A stretch of DNA of 64,000 nucleotides from SR-FBR-E99 sp963732365 (lineage in GTDB: Bacteria; Bacteroidota; Bacteroidia; Bacteroidales; VadinHA17), in assembly GCA_963732365.1 (NCBI GenBank), contig CAVSZC010000005.1:372001-436000 (forward strand). Direction: 5' to 3'. The notes beneath the pieces are model-generated. The model saw only the letters and a program-made list of their open reading frames with translations, did not search any database and had not been told where the DNA came from. Position 1 is the first letter of the stretch; every line of letters begins with the position of its first letter. The position numbers and the translations under genes are program-made. This document shows positions 40,652-50,816 of the stretch, piece after piece.

Positions 40652-41932
40652 ATGGTTACAGTTTTAGGCGCAGGCATTGCGGGGATTTCAGCAGCATATC
40701 ACCTGCAAAAGCTAGGAATTCAATGCATTGTATTTGAAAGAAGAGATAGATGGGGTGGATTATGCGATAATTTTACAATTGGCAATGATTTTCGTTTTGA
40801 TTATTTTGTACACCTCTCTTTTTCTGCGAACAAGTATGTGAAAGACTTATTTGCAAGTAGCACAGATTACCAAATCCATGTTCCAAATCCGTATAATTAT
40901 TATAAAGGTGCCTGGTTGAAGCATCCACTCCAAAATAACTTAGCAGGTCTACCTGTACATGAAAAGGTTAAAATAATTACAGACTTTGTTTATAAAAAAA
41001 GGAGTAAATCGTTCCACAGCTATAATGATTGGCTCATTTCACAGTTCGGGAAGTATTTTACTGATGTTTTTACTGGTATTTATACAGAAAAGTATTGGAC
41101 AATTCCCGCCTCAGAGTTGACTACAGATTGGATTGGAGACAGGTTTAGCTTACCGCAACTTGAGCAGTTGCTCAGAGGAGCATTTGAAGAGCAGACGGAA
41201 AATCATTTTTATGCACAGGAGATGAGGTATCCACGGGAGGGCGGGTACAAAAGCTTTCTGAAGGGAATGGCAACGGAAATCGAAATAGAGACCAATAAAA
41301 ATGTCCTGCTCATTGATATTCAGATGAAAAAAATAGAGTTTGAGGATGGATCTTTTGCCTATTATGATGAGCTTATCTCTTCTCTTCCCTTGCCAGAACT
41401 AGTAATGAAAATAAAGGATGTGCCAAAACGAATTTTGGAGGCAAGCGCTAACCTCTTATACACGTCTGGCCAGTTAGTTTCTCTTGGCTTGAATAGACCT
41501 GATATTCCCAAATATCTTTGGTTTTACATTTATGATTCTGATATTATTCCTTCAAGAGCATATTCTCCATCATTAAAATCACAGGACAACGTACCTATTG
41601 GAAAGAGTTCTTTGCAATTTGAGATTCATTATTCATCCAAATCCCCTAAAAAAATATCAGGTGGTGCATTGATTGAACATGTAGTTCACAAGGGTGAAAT
41701 AATGAAACTATGGTCATTAAATGACATTGAGGCATCTGACTACCGGGAAGTTCAGTATGCTAATGTTGTATTTGACTTCAAACGAAAAAGAAACTTAAAA
41801 ATAATTCATGAGTTCCTATTCAAAAACCATATTAATTATATAGGTCGTTTTGGCGAATGGGATTATTTATGGAGTGATCAGAGCCTGCTAAGCGGGAAAA
41901 ATTGTGCGGAAAAATTATTGCATTACAAATGA
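40652..41932 (+). CDS. FAD-dependent amine oxidase/UDP-galactopyranose mutase-like protein
   Basis: The 426-residue protein has an N-terminal FAD-binding motif VLGAGIAGISAAYHLQK (residues ~4-20) and RRDRWGGLCDNF, as in protoporphyrinogen oxidase-like and UDP-Gal mutase-like flavoproteins. The sequence GIYTEKYWTIPASELTTDW is typical of the polysaccharide-locus subgroup. The substrate is unknown; it may act on a nucleotide sugar or lipid-linked glycan. Its TGA overlaps the ATG of the next glycosyltransferase (ATGA). Confidence 0.8.
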   Translation: MVTVLGAGIAGISAAYHLQKLGIQCIVFERRDRWGGLCDNFTIGNDFRFDYFVHLSFSANKYVKDLFASSTDYQIHVPNPYNYYKGAWLKHPLQNNLAGLPVHEKVKIITDFVYKKRSKSFHSYNDWLISQFGKYFTDVFTGIYTEKYWTIPASELTTDWIGDRFSLPQLEQLLRGAFEEQTENHFYAQEMRYPREGGYKSFLKGMATEIEIETNKNVLLIDIQMKKIEFEDGSFAYYDELISSLPLPELVMKIKDVPKRILEASANLLYTSGQLVSLGLNRPDIPKYLWFYIYDSDIIPSRAYSPSLKSQDNVPIGKSSLQFEIHYSSKSPKKISGGALIEHVVHKGEIMKLWSLNDIEASDYREVQYANVVFDFKRKRNLKIIHEFLFKNHINYIGRFGEWDYLWSDQSLLSGKNCAEKLLHYK

Positions 41933-42885
41933 TTCAAATTGAAATATTAACTATTGCTATTCCGGTTTATGAAAGAAAGGAATATTTTATTGCTGCAATG
42001 GAAAGTGTTCTTAAGCAAACAGTAAAGTGTAAGATTATAGTTGTTGACAATGCCTCTTCTCATGATTATTTTAAAAATGTCTGTTTAAACTTTAATATTC
42101 CTTATTACAGAAATTCAAGCAACATTGGCATGTTTGCCAATTGGAATAAATGCTTTGAACTTGCCCAAAGCGAATATGTGATGATTCTAGGGGATGATGA
42201 CACATTAGATAATAGGTACGTTGAAACATTTATAAACTCTTTAAATAAGCACAAACAGCTTGATGTTTTCTATTCAAATTTTCTATTAAATAAAGTTTCC
42301 CAAGAAGTATTTGAAAAACATACACATAAACTACCATTCGGATATGAGGAGAACGGTGAAAAAGTAATCGAATATGGCATACGTTATGGAATAGGATTTC
42401 CGGTAATTTCAAGTGTTATAAAAAAATCAATTTTCCGCGGTTTCTATACCTCGGAACATGGCAGCAATGACTGGCTGTGGGCCTATCAAAACATTAGCCT
42501 GCTTAAGGTCTGCGGGAGTGATTTACCATTATTAAAATACGGCGTTCATCCCGCTCAGGAATCTAAAACTTCGGCAACTCATATGAAAATTATGCTTTCT
42601 ATAGCCTATATATATGGAGTTGTTCTGTCAGGTCAGGTTGAAGATAAATTTGAATTATTGAGAATCTCCAACAGACGAGAGAGGGATGCTTTTATTTACT
42701 TTCTATCTATTGCCTCAAACTCATTTTTATGGGAGTTAGGAAAAAGCCAATATATTTATGGCAGATACTTTAAAGGGCAAATCAAAGCCCATCCTATATT
42801 TAGTCTCGGCTTACTTTTTCCGGCCAAAATAAGATTCTTTGTTTACAGAGTTTTAAGAAAATTAAATCTGGTTGGGAAAATTTAA
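41929..42885 (+). CDS. Glycosyltransferase family 2
   Basis: The 318-residue GT-A enzyme has LTIAIPVYERKEYFIAAMES at the start, CKIIVVDNASSHD, the NIGMFANWNKC segment and the DxD motif MILGDDDTLDNRY (acidic run near residues 85-89). It probably adds one sugar to the lipid-linked repeat unit on the cytoplasmic face. ATG 41929 is chosen over the upstream in-frame GTG 41902 because it forms a 4-nt overlap with the previous gene and matches the family start. Confidence 0.9.
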   Translation: MIQIEILTIAIPVYERKEYFIAAMESVLKQTVKCKIIVVDNASSHDYFKNVCLNFNIPYYRNSSNIGMFANWNKCFELAQSEYVMILGDDDTLDNRYVETFINSLNKHKQLDVFYSNFLLNKVSQEVFEKHTHKLPFGYEENGEKVIEYGIRYGIGFPVISSVIKKSIFRGFYTSEHGSNDWLWAYQNISLLKVCGSDLPLLKYGVHPAQESKTSATHMKIMLSIAYIYGVVLSGQVEDKFELLRISNRRERDAFIYFLSIASNSFLWELGKSQYIYGRYFKGQIKAHPIFSLGLLFPAKIRFFVYRVLRKLNLVGKI

Positions 42886-44254
42886 ACAGTTTTTCCTTAG
42901 ACGAAGGACTCTTGGGGCCGGTTCCCATGAGTTTACATCCGTCTATATTAAACAGGTAGGGGCTACTACAATTGTAAAGGGGCTCAGTGTATTAATCTCT
43001 ATTGTGTATGTCCCGCTCGTTCTTGGTTTTCTGGATCAGGAAAAATATGGGATTTGGGTTACTCTCTCGACAATTGTAAACTGGGTCAGACTGCTTGACA
43101 TTGGAATGGGCGCCGGAATGCGCAATAAACTTGCCGAGGCAATTGCCTTAAAAAATAATGAAATGGGACGAATATATGTGAGCACAACCTATTTCATACT
43201 TGGTAGTATCTTTCTAATTTTTCTGATTGTATTTAATATGATCAATCCATTGCTAAACTGGCAGACTATTTTAAACACAGAAGTTCTCTCTCAGAGAGAA
43301 TTTTTACGGTTAACCAATGTTACTGTCACATTTATAGTACTAGGATTTATTTTTCAGCCGATTACACTGATTTATGCTGCTCACGGGGATATTGCAACCG
43401 GCGGAATATTACAGCTATTTATTAGCGCTTTGATTTTACTGCTGATATGGTTGGCATCATTGTTTGTAGACAAAGGCAATATTGTTTTGCTGGCCTGGAT
43501 AATTTCGGGTGTTCCTGTCGGAGTCTACATCCTGTTCTCCATATTCACATTTTACAAGAAATACAGCAGTCTTAGACCTTCCAAAACTTTTGTGAAAATA
43601 AAAGAATCTGGTAATTTAATGAGATTAAGCGGCCAGTTTTTTATTGTACAGATAACAGCGACCGTAATATTTGCCTCGATTCCATTTGTGATAACTCAGC
43701 TTTTCAGCCCAAGGGACGTGGCCACTTTTAATATTGCCACCAGCATATTTAATGTGCCAATAATGCTTATGGCAATTATCGCAGCGCCAAGTCACTCATT
43801 ACTCACACAGTCCTATGCTAAAAATGATTTTGTCTGGATGAAGAGGATGTTAAAAAATCAAATTCTTATATCAGTTCTTCTTTCTCTTGGTACAGTTATT
43901 ATGATCATTGCTTCACCATTGATTTATAAAGTTTGGCTAGGCGATAAGATTAATATCCCTTTCAACCTCTCTTTATTTATTGGTATTTATACCATTATTC
44001 AGATTTTAAACGCACCTTTCTCTGCCTTTATTAACGCTATTGGTAAAATCAGGATTCTCGTAATTCTCGGGCCGATTGGGATTATCCTGTTCATGGTATT
44101 ATCTTTCTTACTGTCTAATTTATTGAAAGATGTGATAGGGGTTTCCATTGCCCTATCTATAACGAGTTTACCTATGTTATTCATTCTTCCATTTGTACTG
44201 AGGAAGGCATTAAATCTCAAATACAAGAAATGCCATAAAACAACATTGACCTAA
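42872..44254 (+). CDS. wzx: Wzx-like flippase (MATE/MOP polysaccharide transporter)
   Basis: The product of about 460 residues has roughly 12-14 hydrophobic segments, starting with SVLISIVYVPLVLGFLDQEK and YGIWVTLSTIVNWVRLLDIG, which is the polysaccharide-transporter N-terminal pattern. It has Arg/Lys loops in between. It should flip the undecaprenyl-linked repeat unit across the inner membrane. The start is probably TTG 42872, overlapping the previous gene by 14 nt; no in-frame ATG lies close by. The symbol reflects role rather than orthology. Confidence 0.88.
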   Translation: MGKFKQFFLRRRTLGAGSHEFTSVYIKQVGATTIVKGLSVLISIVYVPLVLGFLDQEKYGIWVTLSTIVNWVRLLDIGMGAGMRNKLAEAIALKNNEMGRIYVSTTYFILGSIFLIFLIVFNMINPLLNWQTILNTEVLSQREFLRLTNVTVTFIVLGFIFQPITLIYAAHGDIATGGILQLFISALILLLIWLASLFVDKGNIVLLAWIISGVPVGVYILFSIFTFYKKYSSLRPSKTFVKIKESGNLMRLSGQFFIVQITATVIFASIPFVITQLFSPRDVATFNIATSIFNVPIMLMAIIAAPSHSLLTQSYAKNDFVWMKRMLKNQILISVLLSLGTVIMIIASPLIYKVWLGDKINIPFNLSLFIGIYTIIQILNAPFSAFINAIGKIRILVILGPIGIILFMVLSFLLSNLLKDVIGVSIALSITSLPMLFILPFVLRKALNLKYKKCHKTTLT

Positions 44255-44394
44255 GAATAAACAAACATTTTTAGGAAACGAGAATAAATTGCCATATAGC
44301 AAATAGAATAAAGCAGAAAACATATAGACCTTCAGATTTATTTGAGTCAAGTCCAAGTTGTAAAAAAGTATAATGGGAAACACTTATTAATAAT

Positions 44395-45213
44395 ATGAGA
44401 AGATATTTTGAGATACTAAGCAACCAGAAAAATCCACTTCGATTTCTTTTAAGTTACTTCCTTCGGAAAACAGGTCTTTGTACACTCTATACGATACGAG
44501 TTAACAATGTAAAATTCAGATTTTATCAAAGTAGTTTTTCAATATTATTATTTATGGATAAAAATGCTTTAGCCCAAGATGCTAAACTAGTTGAAAAATT
44601 CTTAAAAAAGGGGGATGTCTTTATTGATGTAGGAGCAAATATTGGGACCTGGACTTTATTTGCCTGGAGCAAGGTTGGCAATGTGGGAAAGGTATTTTCC
44701 TACGAGCCTCATCCAACTACTTATAAATATTTAAGAGGGAACGTATTACTAAATCAAGCATGTAGTATTAGAATTGAAAATTGTGGTATTGGCAATAAAG
44801 AGGGTACTTTGTATTTTACTAATTCGTTAGATGATCAGAATCATATTACTGGTGAAAGTGAAATAGATTCGATTCAAATACCAGTTAAAAAACTTGACGA
44901 TTTACTAGAGCTCGAAAACAAAATCAAAGTATTAAAAATTGACGTTGAAGGTTATGAACTTTTCGCATTACAAGGAGCGCTAAAAACTTTGGGGAAAACG
45001 GAGGTACTTATTTTTGAATCCTGGGAAGTCTCACAGTCAAAGTACAAATATACTACGCCAGAATTGGTTTCATTTATACAAAATTGCGGTTTTAAAATCT
45101 ATAGAATGGGAGATAACGGCATTTTTACATTAATTGAAAATAAAGAATATTCTTCTAAAACATGCGAAAACCTAATCGCGGTAAGAGATAAGAGTATTTT
45201 GGAAATTAATTAG
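44395..45213 (+). CDS. FkbM-family methyltransferase
   Basis: The 272-residue protein has the SAM-binding motif VFIDVGANIGTWTLFAW (about residues 75-91), YEPHPTTYKYLRGNV with the motif II acid, and the FkbM features IKVLKIDVEGYELFALQGA and EVLIFE. FkbM enzymes O-methylate sugars or lipids; here a sugar of the repeat unit is likely. It lies 140 nt after wzx in AT-rich DNA with nothing else recognisable. Confidence 0.9.
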   Translation: MRRYFEILSNQKNPLRFLLSYFLRKTGLCTLYTIRVNNVKFRFYQSSFSILLFMDKNALAQDAKLVEKFLKKGDVFIDVGANIGTWTLFAWSKVGNVGKVFSYEPHPTTYKYLRGNVLLNQACSIRIENCGIGNKEGTLYFTNSLDDQNHITGESEIDSIQIPVKKLDDLLELENKIKVLKIDVEGYELFALQGALKTLGKTEVLIFESWEVSQSKYKYTTPELVSFIQNCGFKIYRMGDNGIFTLIENKEYSSKTCENLIAVRDKSILEIN

Positions 45214-45321
45214 GCGGCTAAAAATTATAAGTTTCAAGATATTCACAGGTCAATTACAAATTCTTTACAAGAATTAATTTTGTTTTAAGGGAAGGGAATT
45301 AGTTTAGACATTGATATAATA

Positions 45322-46308
45322 ATGGAATCAAGAGCAGATTATTCTTTTACGGATTCTATCTGGCATCGGACAGTATTAATGATACGAAAGCAGTTTATGC
45401 TGAGATTCAGAAAGGATATTATTGGGAAAAGCAAGCTTAACATTACACCTGTCGAATATGCAAATAGATTAATTTATCTTTCATTAATGGATGACAAGCC
45501 TTTTATGTTTGCGCGATTTGGTACAGTAGAATTAGGAACGGTCACAAATTATTTGGGAATTAAAAATCAAAAACGGAATTATTGTCAATTAATAAAAGGA
45601 TCTATCCAACCCTGGTGGTGGATGCGAGGGGTTAGGAAGACAATGTATGAGAATGCTGGCTTTTTCACTCCCTCTTCCACTAATCTTTACAGGTTTGCAG
45701 AATTGATGCTTGAGGATATGAATGAAATAGATATTTTAGCCTCCTTGTCTGCAGAAGAGGAATACTTTAGGCATATATTTCCAAATGCCAAAAGAGTAAG
45801 TTTTAATAGCGCAGAGCCATTTTTTTCAGTTTATCCCTGGACTCATGCTCTTGAGGGAAAAACAGTTTTGGTTGTACATCCCATGACAGAATCTATTACA
45901 AGGCAATGGGAAATACGCGAAAAAATATGGCCGGATGGGATGATGCCGGATTTTACCCTTAAAACCATTAGAGCTGTCCAAACCATTGCCGGGGAGAAAA
46001 GCGAGTTTAAGTCATGGTTTGACGCGCTTGATCATATGAAAGAAAAAATAAGTAAGATTGAGTTTGATGTGTGCATAATAGGGTGTGGCGCATATGGATT
46101 TCCTTTGGCCGCGCATGTTAAAAGAATGGGTAAGAAAGCTTTGCATTTCGGCGGGGTAACACAACTTTTTTTTGGTATCAGAGGCAAACGTTGGGAGGTT
46201 GACCCTCATTTTCCGTTTACTAATTTTATGAATGAATATTGGGTCAGACCTGATACGAGCGAAACCCCGCAAAATGCAAATATCGTAGAAGGCGGGTGCT
46301 ACTGGTAA
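45322..46308 (+). CDS. GT-D fold glycosyltransferase-like protein
   Basis: The 328-residue protein has PFMFARFGTVELGTV near residue 62 and VCIIGCGAYGFPLAAHVKRM followed by ALHFGGVTQLFFGIRGKRW. These match the GT-D (DUF1792-like) fold, whose members transfer glucose or related sugars. No transmembrane segment is seen. It lies in the low-GC core between the FkbM methyltransferase and the polymerase. The acceptor and donor cannot be inferred. Confidence 0.8.
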   Translation: MESRADYSFTDSIWHRTVLMIRKQFMLRFRKDIIGKSKLNITPVEYANRLIYLSLMDDKPFMFARFGTVELGTVTNYLGIKNQKRNYCQLIKGSIQPWWWMRGVRKTMYENAGFFTPSSTNLYRFAELMLEDMNEIDILASLSAEEEYFRHIFPNAKRVSFNSAEPFFSVYPWTHALEGKTVLVVHPMTESITRQWEIREKIWPDGMMPDFTLKTIRAVQTIAGEKSEFKSWFDALDHMKEKISKIEFDVCIIGCGAYGFPLAAHVKRMGKKALHFGGVTQLFFGIRGKRWEVDPHFPFTNFMNEYWVRPDTSETPQNANIVEGGCYW

Positions 46309-46370
46309 ACTATGCGGATTGAACGGGAATATTGGGCAGTATATATTTCTACACTTCTTAGGTAAAGAAA

Positions 46371-47771
46371 GTGATCTACTCAAAAATCACACTAATCATT
46401 TTAATCGTCTCATTATTAGTGCAATGGCGAAGATATCGGAGCAGGTTTTTCTTGCATCCATCATTGTATTTTCTTGGTATATGGATATTAAGCGTTATTT
46501 CATTCGAAGTATTTTTATTGGCCGGCTTTAAAAAGCTTGTCAATAATATTAATATCCTTAATGAGCTTTTTGTTTACATTTCCTTCACTGCTCTTTGTTT
46601 TCTGTTTTTTAGTTTTAAGGGGTATAAGTCAATTCGTGATTCTGTCATTAATATGGAATTGCTTATTCCACATTCTTTTTATAAGATTATCTCCCTGGGT
46701 TTTTTCATAATCTCATTCATAGGACTTTTCTTTGTTTCCGGATTTGATGTTGCCTCTAACAGGGCAGCTGAAGTTATTGCCACCACGGAATTCTATGGCA
46801 GCAGTAGTAGATATTCGATTATACAGCTGATATTTAATGTTTTAAATATGCTGATTATCCCATTCACTCTTTACGGGGGCTGGATGATCGGGAGACAGTA
46901 TTTCGGAGGAGAAAAGAAGATGAGGTTAATTTATTTATTACCTCTTTTCACGGAATTGATGAATGTTGTGGCCGGAGGAGGCAGGGCCGGGATAATATCA
47001 GTTGCCCTGTTTTTTATCCTTGGACTATTATTTGCACTTTTTTCTGAAAGAGAAGATTATTGGACAAAAAGCAAAGGTCTTGTAAAATATGGAGTTGTTT
47101 TTCTATTTATGTTTTTTCTGTACACAAATTTTGTAAGCACCTCAAGATCAAGACTTGAGTCGAGAGAAAATCTATACTTCTCCAGCCTTGAACAATATAA
47201 GGAGTTGAAGCCCTTCTATGGCATAATGGAATATTTGATATTTCATTACGAGGGATATCAGTGGAGGAGGCTTGACTCAACAACACCCGAACTTGAATTG
47301 GGCAGAAAGACTTTTTCTTTCGTTTTGGATTTTAATGTTCCGGTTATCTCACAGATAATTGGACATGACATTTCACTTAAGAATATTTTTAATTTAAAGG
47401 ATATTGATACTGTTCGTGGTACGATCCAGGCAAAAAAAAGAAACCTACCCGAATCTAGTATAACTGCAACTGTCTATTATGTTCTGTTTGATGATTTTGG
47501 ATATTATGGGGTCTTTCTAATAACATTTTTATTTGTTGGCTTAACAGAAAAACTATACAGAAATTTATTTGAGAAGCAGAATTATAATTTCTGGTCAATT
47601 ATTCTATTTATTGCAATATTTAAACTCTGGACTTCGACCATTTTTAGCCATCATTTAACCGGTGCATGGTTTAATGGATTCCTTTATCCAATACTTCTGA
47701 TTGAACTAGCAGGCTATTTTGCCAGGCATAGAAGCAATAAATTATTGAGGTCAGAATTTGCGCGATTTTGA
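46371..47771 (+). CDS. wzy: Wzy-like polysaccharide polymerase
   Basis: The 466-residue protein has about ten to twelve hydrophobic segments and a large soluble loop after the middle (residues ~235-330, with STSRSRLESRENLYF). It has the GGGRAGIISVALFFILG region seen in oligosaccharide repeat-unit polymerases. It would join flipped repeat units at the periplasmic face. It starts at GTG 46371. Identification rests on topology and locus position, since Wzy proteins share little sequence. Confidence 0.8.
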   Translation: MIYSKITLIILIVSLLVQWRRYRSRFFLHPSLYFLGIWILSVISFEVFLLAGFKKLVNNINILNELFVYISFTALCFLFFSFKGYKSIRDSVINMELLIPHSFYKIISLGFFIISFIGLFFVSGFDVASNRAAEVIATTEFYGSSSRYSIIQLIFNVLNMLIIPFTLYGGWMIGRQYFGGEKKMRLIYLLPLFTELMNVVAGGGRAGIISVALFFILGLLFALFSEREDYWTKSKGLVKYGVVFLFMFFLYTNFVSTSRSRLESRENLYFSSLEQYKELKPFYGIMEYLIFHYEGYQWRRLDSTTPELELGRKTFSFVLDFNVPVISQIIGHDISLKNIFNLKDIDTVRGTIQAKKRNLPESSITATVYYVLFDDFGYYGVFLITFLFVGLTEKLYRNLFEKQNYNFWSIILFIAIFKLWTSTIFSHHLTGAWFNGFLYPILLIELAGYFARHRSNKLLRSEFARF

Positions 47772-47812
47772 ATTTTCGGTTTTGATGCCTTAAAATAGTG
47801 ATCCTTTAATAT

Positions 47813-49084
47813 ATGAAAGTTCTTTGGTTCTCGAATACGCCCGCTTTGGGTGCGGATCATATTAATCTTAAAGTGCCGGGAGGTGGCTGGTTAAAATCAC
47901 TTGATCAAGCACTTCAGAGCAAGGTTGAGTTGCATATTGCTTTCCATTATCCGAAACCTTTTATGCCATTTAAGCTCGGACAAACTCATTACTATCCCAT
48001 TACACCAGTGAACTGGAGATTGGAGATGCTGAAAAACATCCTTACAAATATTGTTTATGACCAAGAATATAAAGAGAAATATCTGCAGTTAATAGATGAA
48101 ATAAAACCTGATATAATACATATACACGGGACTGAAAATTCATTTGGTTGCATAATAGGCAAAACTAATGTTCCGGTTGTTGTTTCAATTCAGGGTAACG
48201 TAACAGTTTATTTTCATAAATATTTGAGCGGGTTTAGCCAACGGTTTATGAAAACAAGGAATCTCAAACTTTCTAAAGGAGTAAAATCATTCTTTGCATC
48301 AAAAAATTTTGCTTCAGATTATAAGAGATTTAGAAAGATGGCAATAATTGAAGCCCAAAATCTACGAAATTGTCCATTTATCATAGGTCGCACCGATTGG
48401 GATAGGAGAATTACTTCAGTTCTGGCACCTGAAGCCATCTATTATCATGGGGATGAAATCTTAAGGGATGGATTTTACAGAAATATTTGGTCAGAAAGGA
48501 ATAGTAGTTCTTTGATTATTCATTCAACCTCAGGGAATAACTTTTATAAGGGATTTGAAACAATCTGCCAGGCCTTGTATGAGCTTAATAAGAAAGGAGT
48601 TAAAGTGGGATGGCAGGTCGCTGGGATTAGTGAGTCCGATCTCATTGTTAAGGTAGTTCGTAAAAAATTAGGTAAAATATACCCTGATAAGGGGCTTAGA
48701 TTGCTTGGTCATCTGGGAGAAAATGACCTCATTCAAAGAATGCTTGAAGCTGATGTTTTTGTAATGGCATCACATATAGAAAACAGCTCGAATAATCTTT
48801 GCGAAGCAATGATTATGGGAATGCCATGTATTGCAACATATGCAGGAGGAACTGGGTCATTACTTAAAGATGGCGAGGAGGGTATACTGGTACAGGATGG
48901 GGACCCTTGGGTATTAGCCGGGGCAATTATAGAATTATTAGGGAACAAAGAGAGGGCTGTTAAATTTGGAGCAGCAAGCCGGTTCAGAGCCGTGCAAAGA
49001 CATTGTAAAGCTATCATAATCAGCGATTTGATAACTATTTATGAGAAAATTATTATAGGACATGATATATCTAATCACAAATAA
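47813..49084 (+). CDS. Glycosyltransferase family 4
   Basis: The 423-residue GT-B enzyme has VLWFSNTPALGADHIN and PGGGWLKSLDQAL at the N-terminus, IIHIHGTENSFGCIIG, and the C-terminal donor site ENSSNNLCEAMIMGMPCIA (an E-x7-E-like motif) followed by TYAGGTGSLLKDG. It is probably a retaining glycosyltransferase in repeat-unit assembly. It overlaps the acetyltransferase gene by 23 nt. Confidence 0.9.
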   Translation: MKVLWFSNTPALGADHINLKVPGGGWLKSLDQALQSKVELHIAFHYPKPFMPFKLGQTHYYPITPVNWRLEMLKNILTNIVYDQEYKEKYLQLIDEIKPDIIHIHGTENSFGCIIGKTNVPVVVSIQGNVTVYFHKYLSGFSQRFMKTRNLKLSKGVKSFFASKNFASDYKRFRKMAIIEAQNLRNCPFIIGRTDWDRRITSVLAPEAIYYHGDEILRDGFYRNIWSERNSSSLIIHSTSGNNFYKGFETICQALYELNKKGVKVGWQVAGISESDLIVKVVRKKLGKIYPDKGLRLLGHLGENDLIQRMLEADVFVMASHIENSSNNLCEAMIMGMPCIATYAGGTGSLLKDGEEGILVQDGDPWVLAGAIIELLGNKERAVKFGAASRFRAVQRHCKAIIISDLITIYEKIIIGHDISNHK

Positions 49085-49658
49085 ATTCATTAATTTGCTG
49101 GATATGATAGGCTGGCACCTGTCAAAAACGTTTTGGAGTTTCTATTTACGGATATTATTCAGATTGAAGGGGGTAAAACTTGGGAATAGAACAAATTTCT
49201 ATGGGTTTTCAAAGATCAAAGTGGCCAGCGGCAGTAAAATTTTCATAGGAAAGAACTGTACTTTCAGATCTTCCCCCACCTCTAATTTGATAGGAGTTAA
49301 TAAACCATGTATCATAAGCACTCTCACTAAAGAGGCAAAACTTACTATTGGAGAAAATTGCGGATTTAGCGGTACTGTTATTGGTTGTTTTAAGGGTATA
49401 TCAATTGGAGATAATGTTAAAATTGGTGCAAATTCGATCATTTCTGATGGCGATTGGCATTATGAGGATACAAGATCAAGTTCTCCTAAATCGATATTAG
49501 TTGAAAATAATGTATGGATTGGAGTAAATGTGATCGTCCTTAAGGGGGTCACTTTAGGAGAAAACTGTCTCATAGGTGCTGGCAGTGTTGTAACTAAAAA
49601 TATTCCGCCAAATGCAATTGCTGCAGGAAATCCTTGTAAAATAGTCCGTATCATTTAA
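49062..49658 (+). CDS. Left-handed beta-helix acetyltransferase (hexapeptide repeat)
   Basis: The 198-residue protein has many hexapeptide repeats (IGENCGFSGTVIG, ISIGDNVKIGANSII, VWIGVNVIVLKGVTLGENCLIGAGSVVTK), ending in NAIAAGNPCKIVRI. Such enzymes O- or N-acetylate sugars using acetyl-CoA. The N-terminal 40 residues precede the helix. It overlaps the glycosyltransferase upstream by 23 nt and is 11 nt before the next one. Confidence 0.93.
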   Translation: MIYLITNKFINLLDMIGWHLSKTFWSFYLRILFRLKGVKLGNRTNFYGFSKIKVASGSKIFIGKNCTFRSSPTSNLIGVNKPCIISTLTKEAKLTIGENCGFSGTVIGCFKGISIGDNVKIGANSIISDGDWHYEDTRSSSPKSILVENNVWIGVNVIVLKGVTLGENCLIGAGSVVTKNIPPNAIAAGNPCKIVRII

Positions 49659-49669
49659 TATCTCGTGAG

Positions 49670-50797
49670 TTGAATATTATAATTGTTTTCAGAGGAAATT
49701 ATCCAAACTACGGTGCTGGTTCAAAGCGCATTACAAATTTTGTAAAGGCACTCAAATTAGAAAATACCGATATTACCGTATTGCCAATAAATGTAGAATC
49801 TGGTTCTTTGGTAGCCACTTTCTTTTGGGCTCAACTTATTCCGCTCATTACCTTTTGGAAATTAATAAGAATGAATGGGAATTATAATGGTGTTTTGATT
49901 TATGGGTTTGGATGGGTTGGCACCCTTATGATTATAATTGCCTCGAAACTTAGAAAGTGGGCAGTAGCTTTAGAAATAAACGAGAAGCCATATTCTATTT
50001 CTTTTGGCAGCAGAAAGGATGCAATCTTAAAATACTTTTACCCCATGCATCATTTCTTTTTTAAGTGGCTTGTGTTGTCATCTGTTGATGGATTCATTTC
50101 AATTTCAGCTGCATTGTCTGAATATATAAATAAGTATAAGCGAAAGGATGCAATAGTATGTAATATTCCAATATTAGTCGATTTCGACTACTATCAGTCT
50201 GGGACTGAAATGCCAGATTGTCAGACTCCATATATTATACATACTGCAATGCCCAATGAGCAGAAGGATGGAATTATTAATGTATTCAAAGCTTTCTCCA
50301 AAATTGTTTCCGAAGAAAAAATAGATCTCCATTTCTACCTGACATACAAAAGAATCCTTTCTGGTGCAAAAAATAAAATTGAAGAAATAATATCTTCAGG
50401 AAAGCTCGAAATGAATGTCCATTTTTTAGATGAGATTGATGAATCAACTTTACTGGCGTATCAGCAATACTGCAGTGTAGTGGTAATAAATAAAAATGAT
50501 TGTGAGCAAAACAGGTATAACTTTTCTACAAAGCTGGGAGAGTATCTTGCGTTAGGTAAGCCGATAATAACCACAGCAATAGGGGAAGTATCAAATTACC
50601 TGAAAGACAGAATATCATGCTTATATATTGACCCGACAACTTCAAATGCTATAGCAGATGCAATAAAGGAACTATTGGGTAATGCAACCTTAAGTGAGGA
50701 GATAGGATCCAATGGAAAGATAATTGCGAAGAAGGAATTTGATTATAAGGCACATAGCAAAGGTTTAAATAGCTTCTTTAGAGATATTCGTAAGTAA
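49670..50797 (+). CDS. Glycosyltransferase, GT-B fold (family 4-like)
   Basis: The 375-residue protein has NIIIVFRGNYPNYGAGSKRI at the N-terminus, VDGFISISAALSEYI (acceptor-domain end), HTAMPNEQKDGIINVFKAF and a C-terminal YNFSTKLGEYLALGKPIITT in place of the usual E-x7-E. The start is TTG 49670. It is predicted to add one sugar in the repeat unit. It is followed after 19 nt by the first NodB-like gene. Confidence 0.85.
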   Translation: MNIIIVFRGNYPNYGAGSKRITNFVKALKLENTDITVLPINVESGSLVATFFWAQLIPLITFWKLIRMNGNYNGVLIYGFGWVGTLMIIIASKLRKWAVALEINEKPYSISFGSRKDAILKYFYPMHHFFFKWLVLSSVDGFISISAALSEYINKYKRKDAIVCNIPILVDFDYYQSGTEMPDCQTPYIIHTAMPNEQKDGIINVFKAFSKIVSEEKIDLHFYLTYKRILSGAKNKIEEIISSGKLEMNVHFLDEIDESTLLAYQQYCSVVVINKNDCEQNRYNFSTKLGEYLALGKPIITTAIGEVSNYLKDRISCLYIDPTTSNAIADAIKELLGNATLSEEIGSNGKIIAKKEFDYKAHSKGLNSFFRDIRK

Positions 50798-50816
50798 TTA
50801 CCTGAATTATTTGCTG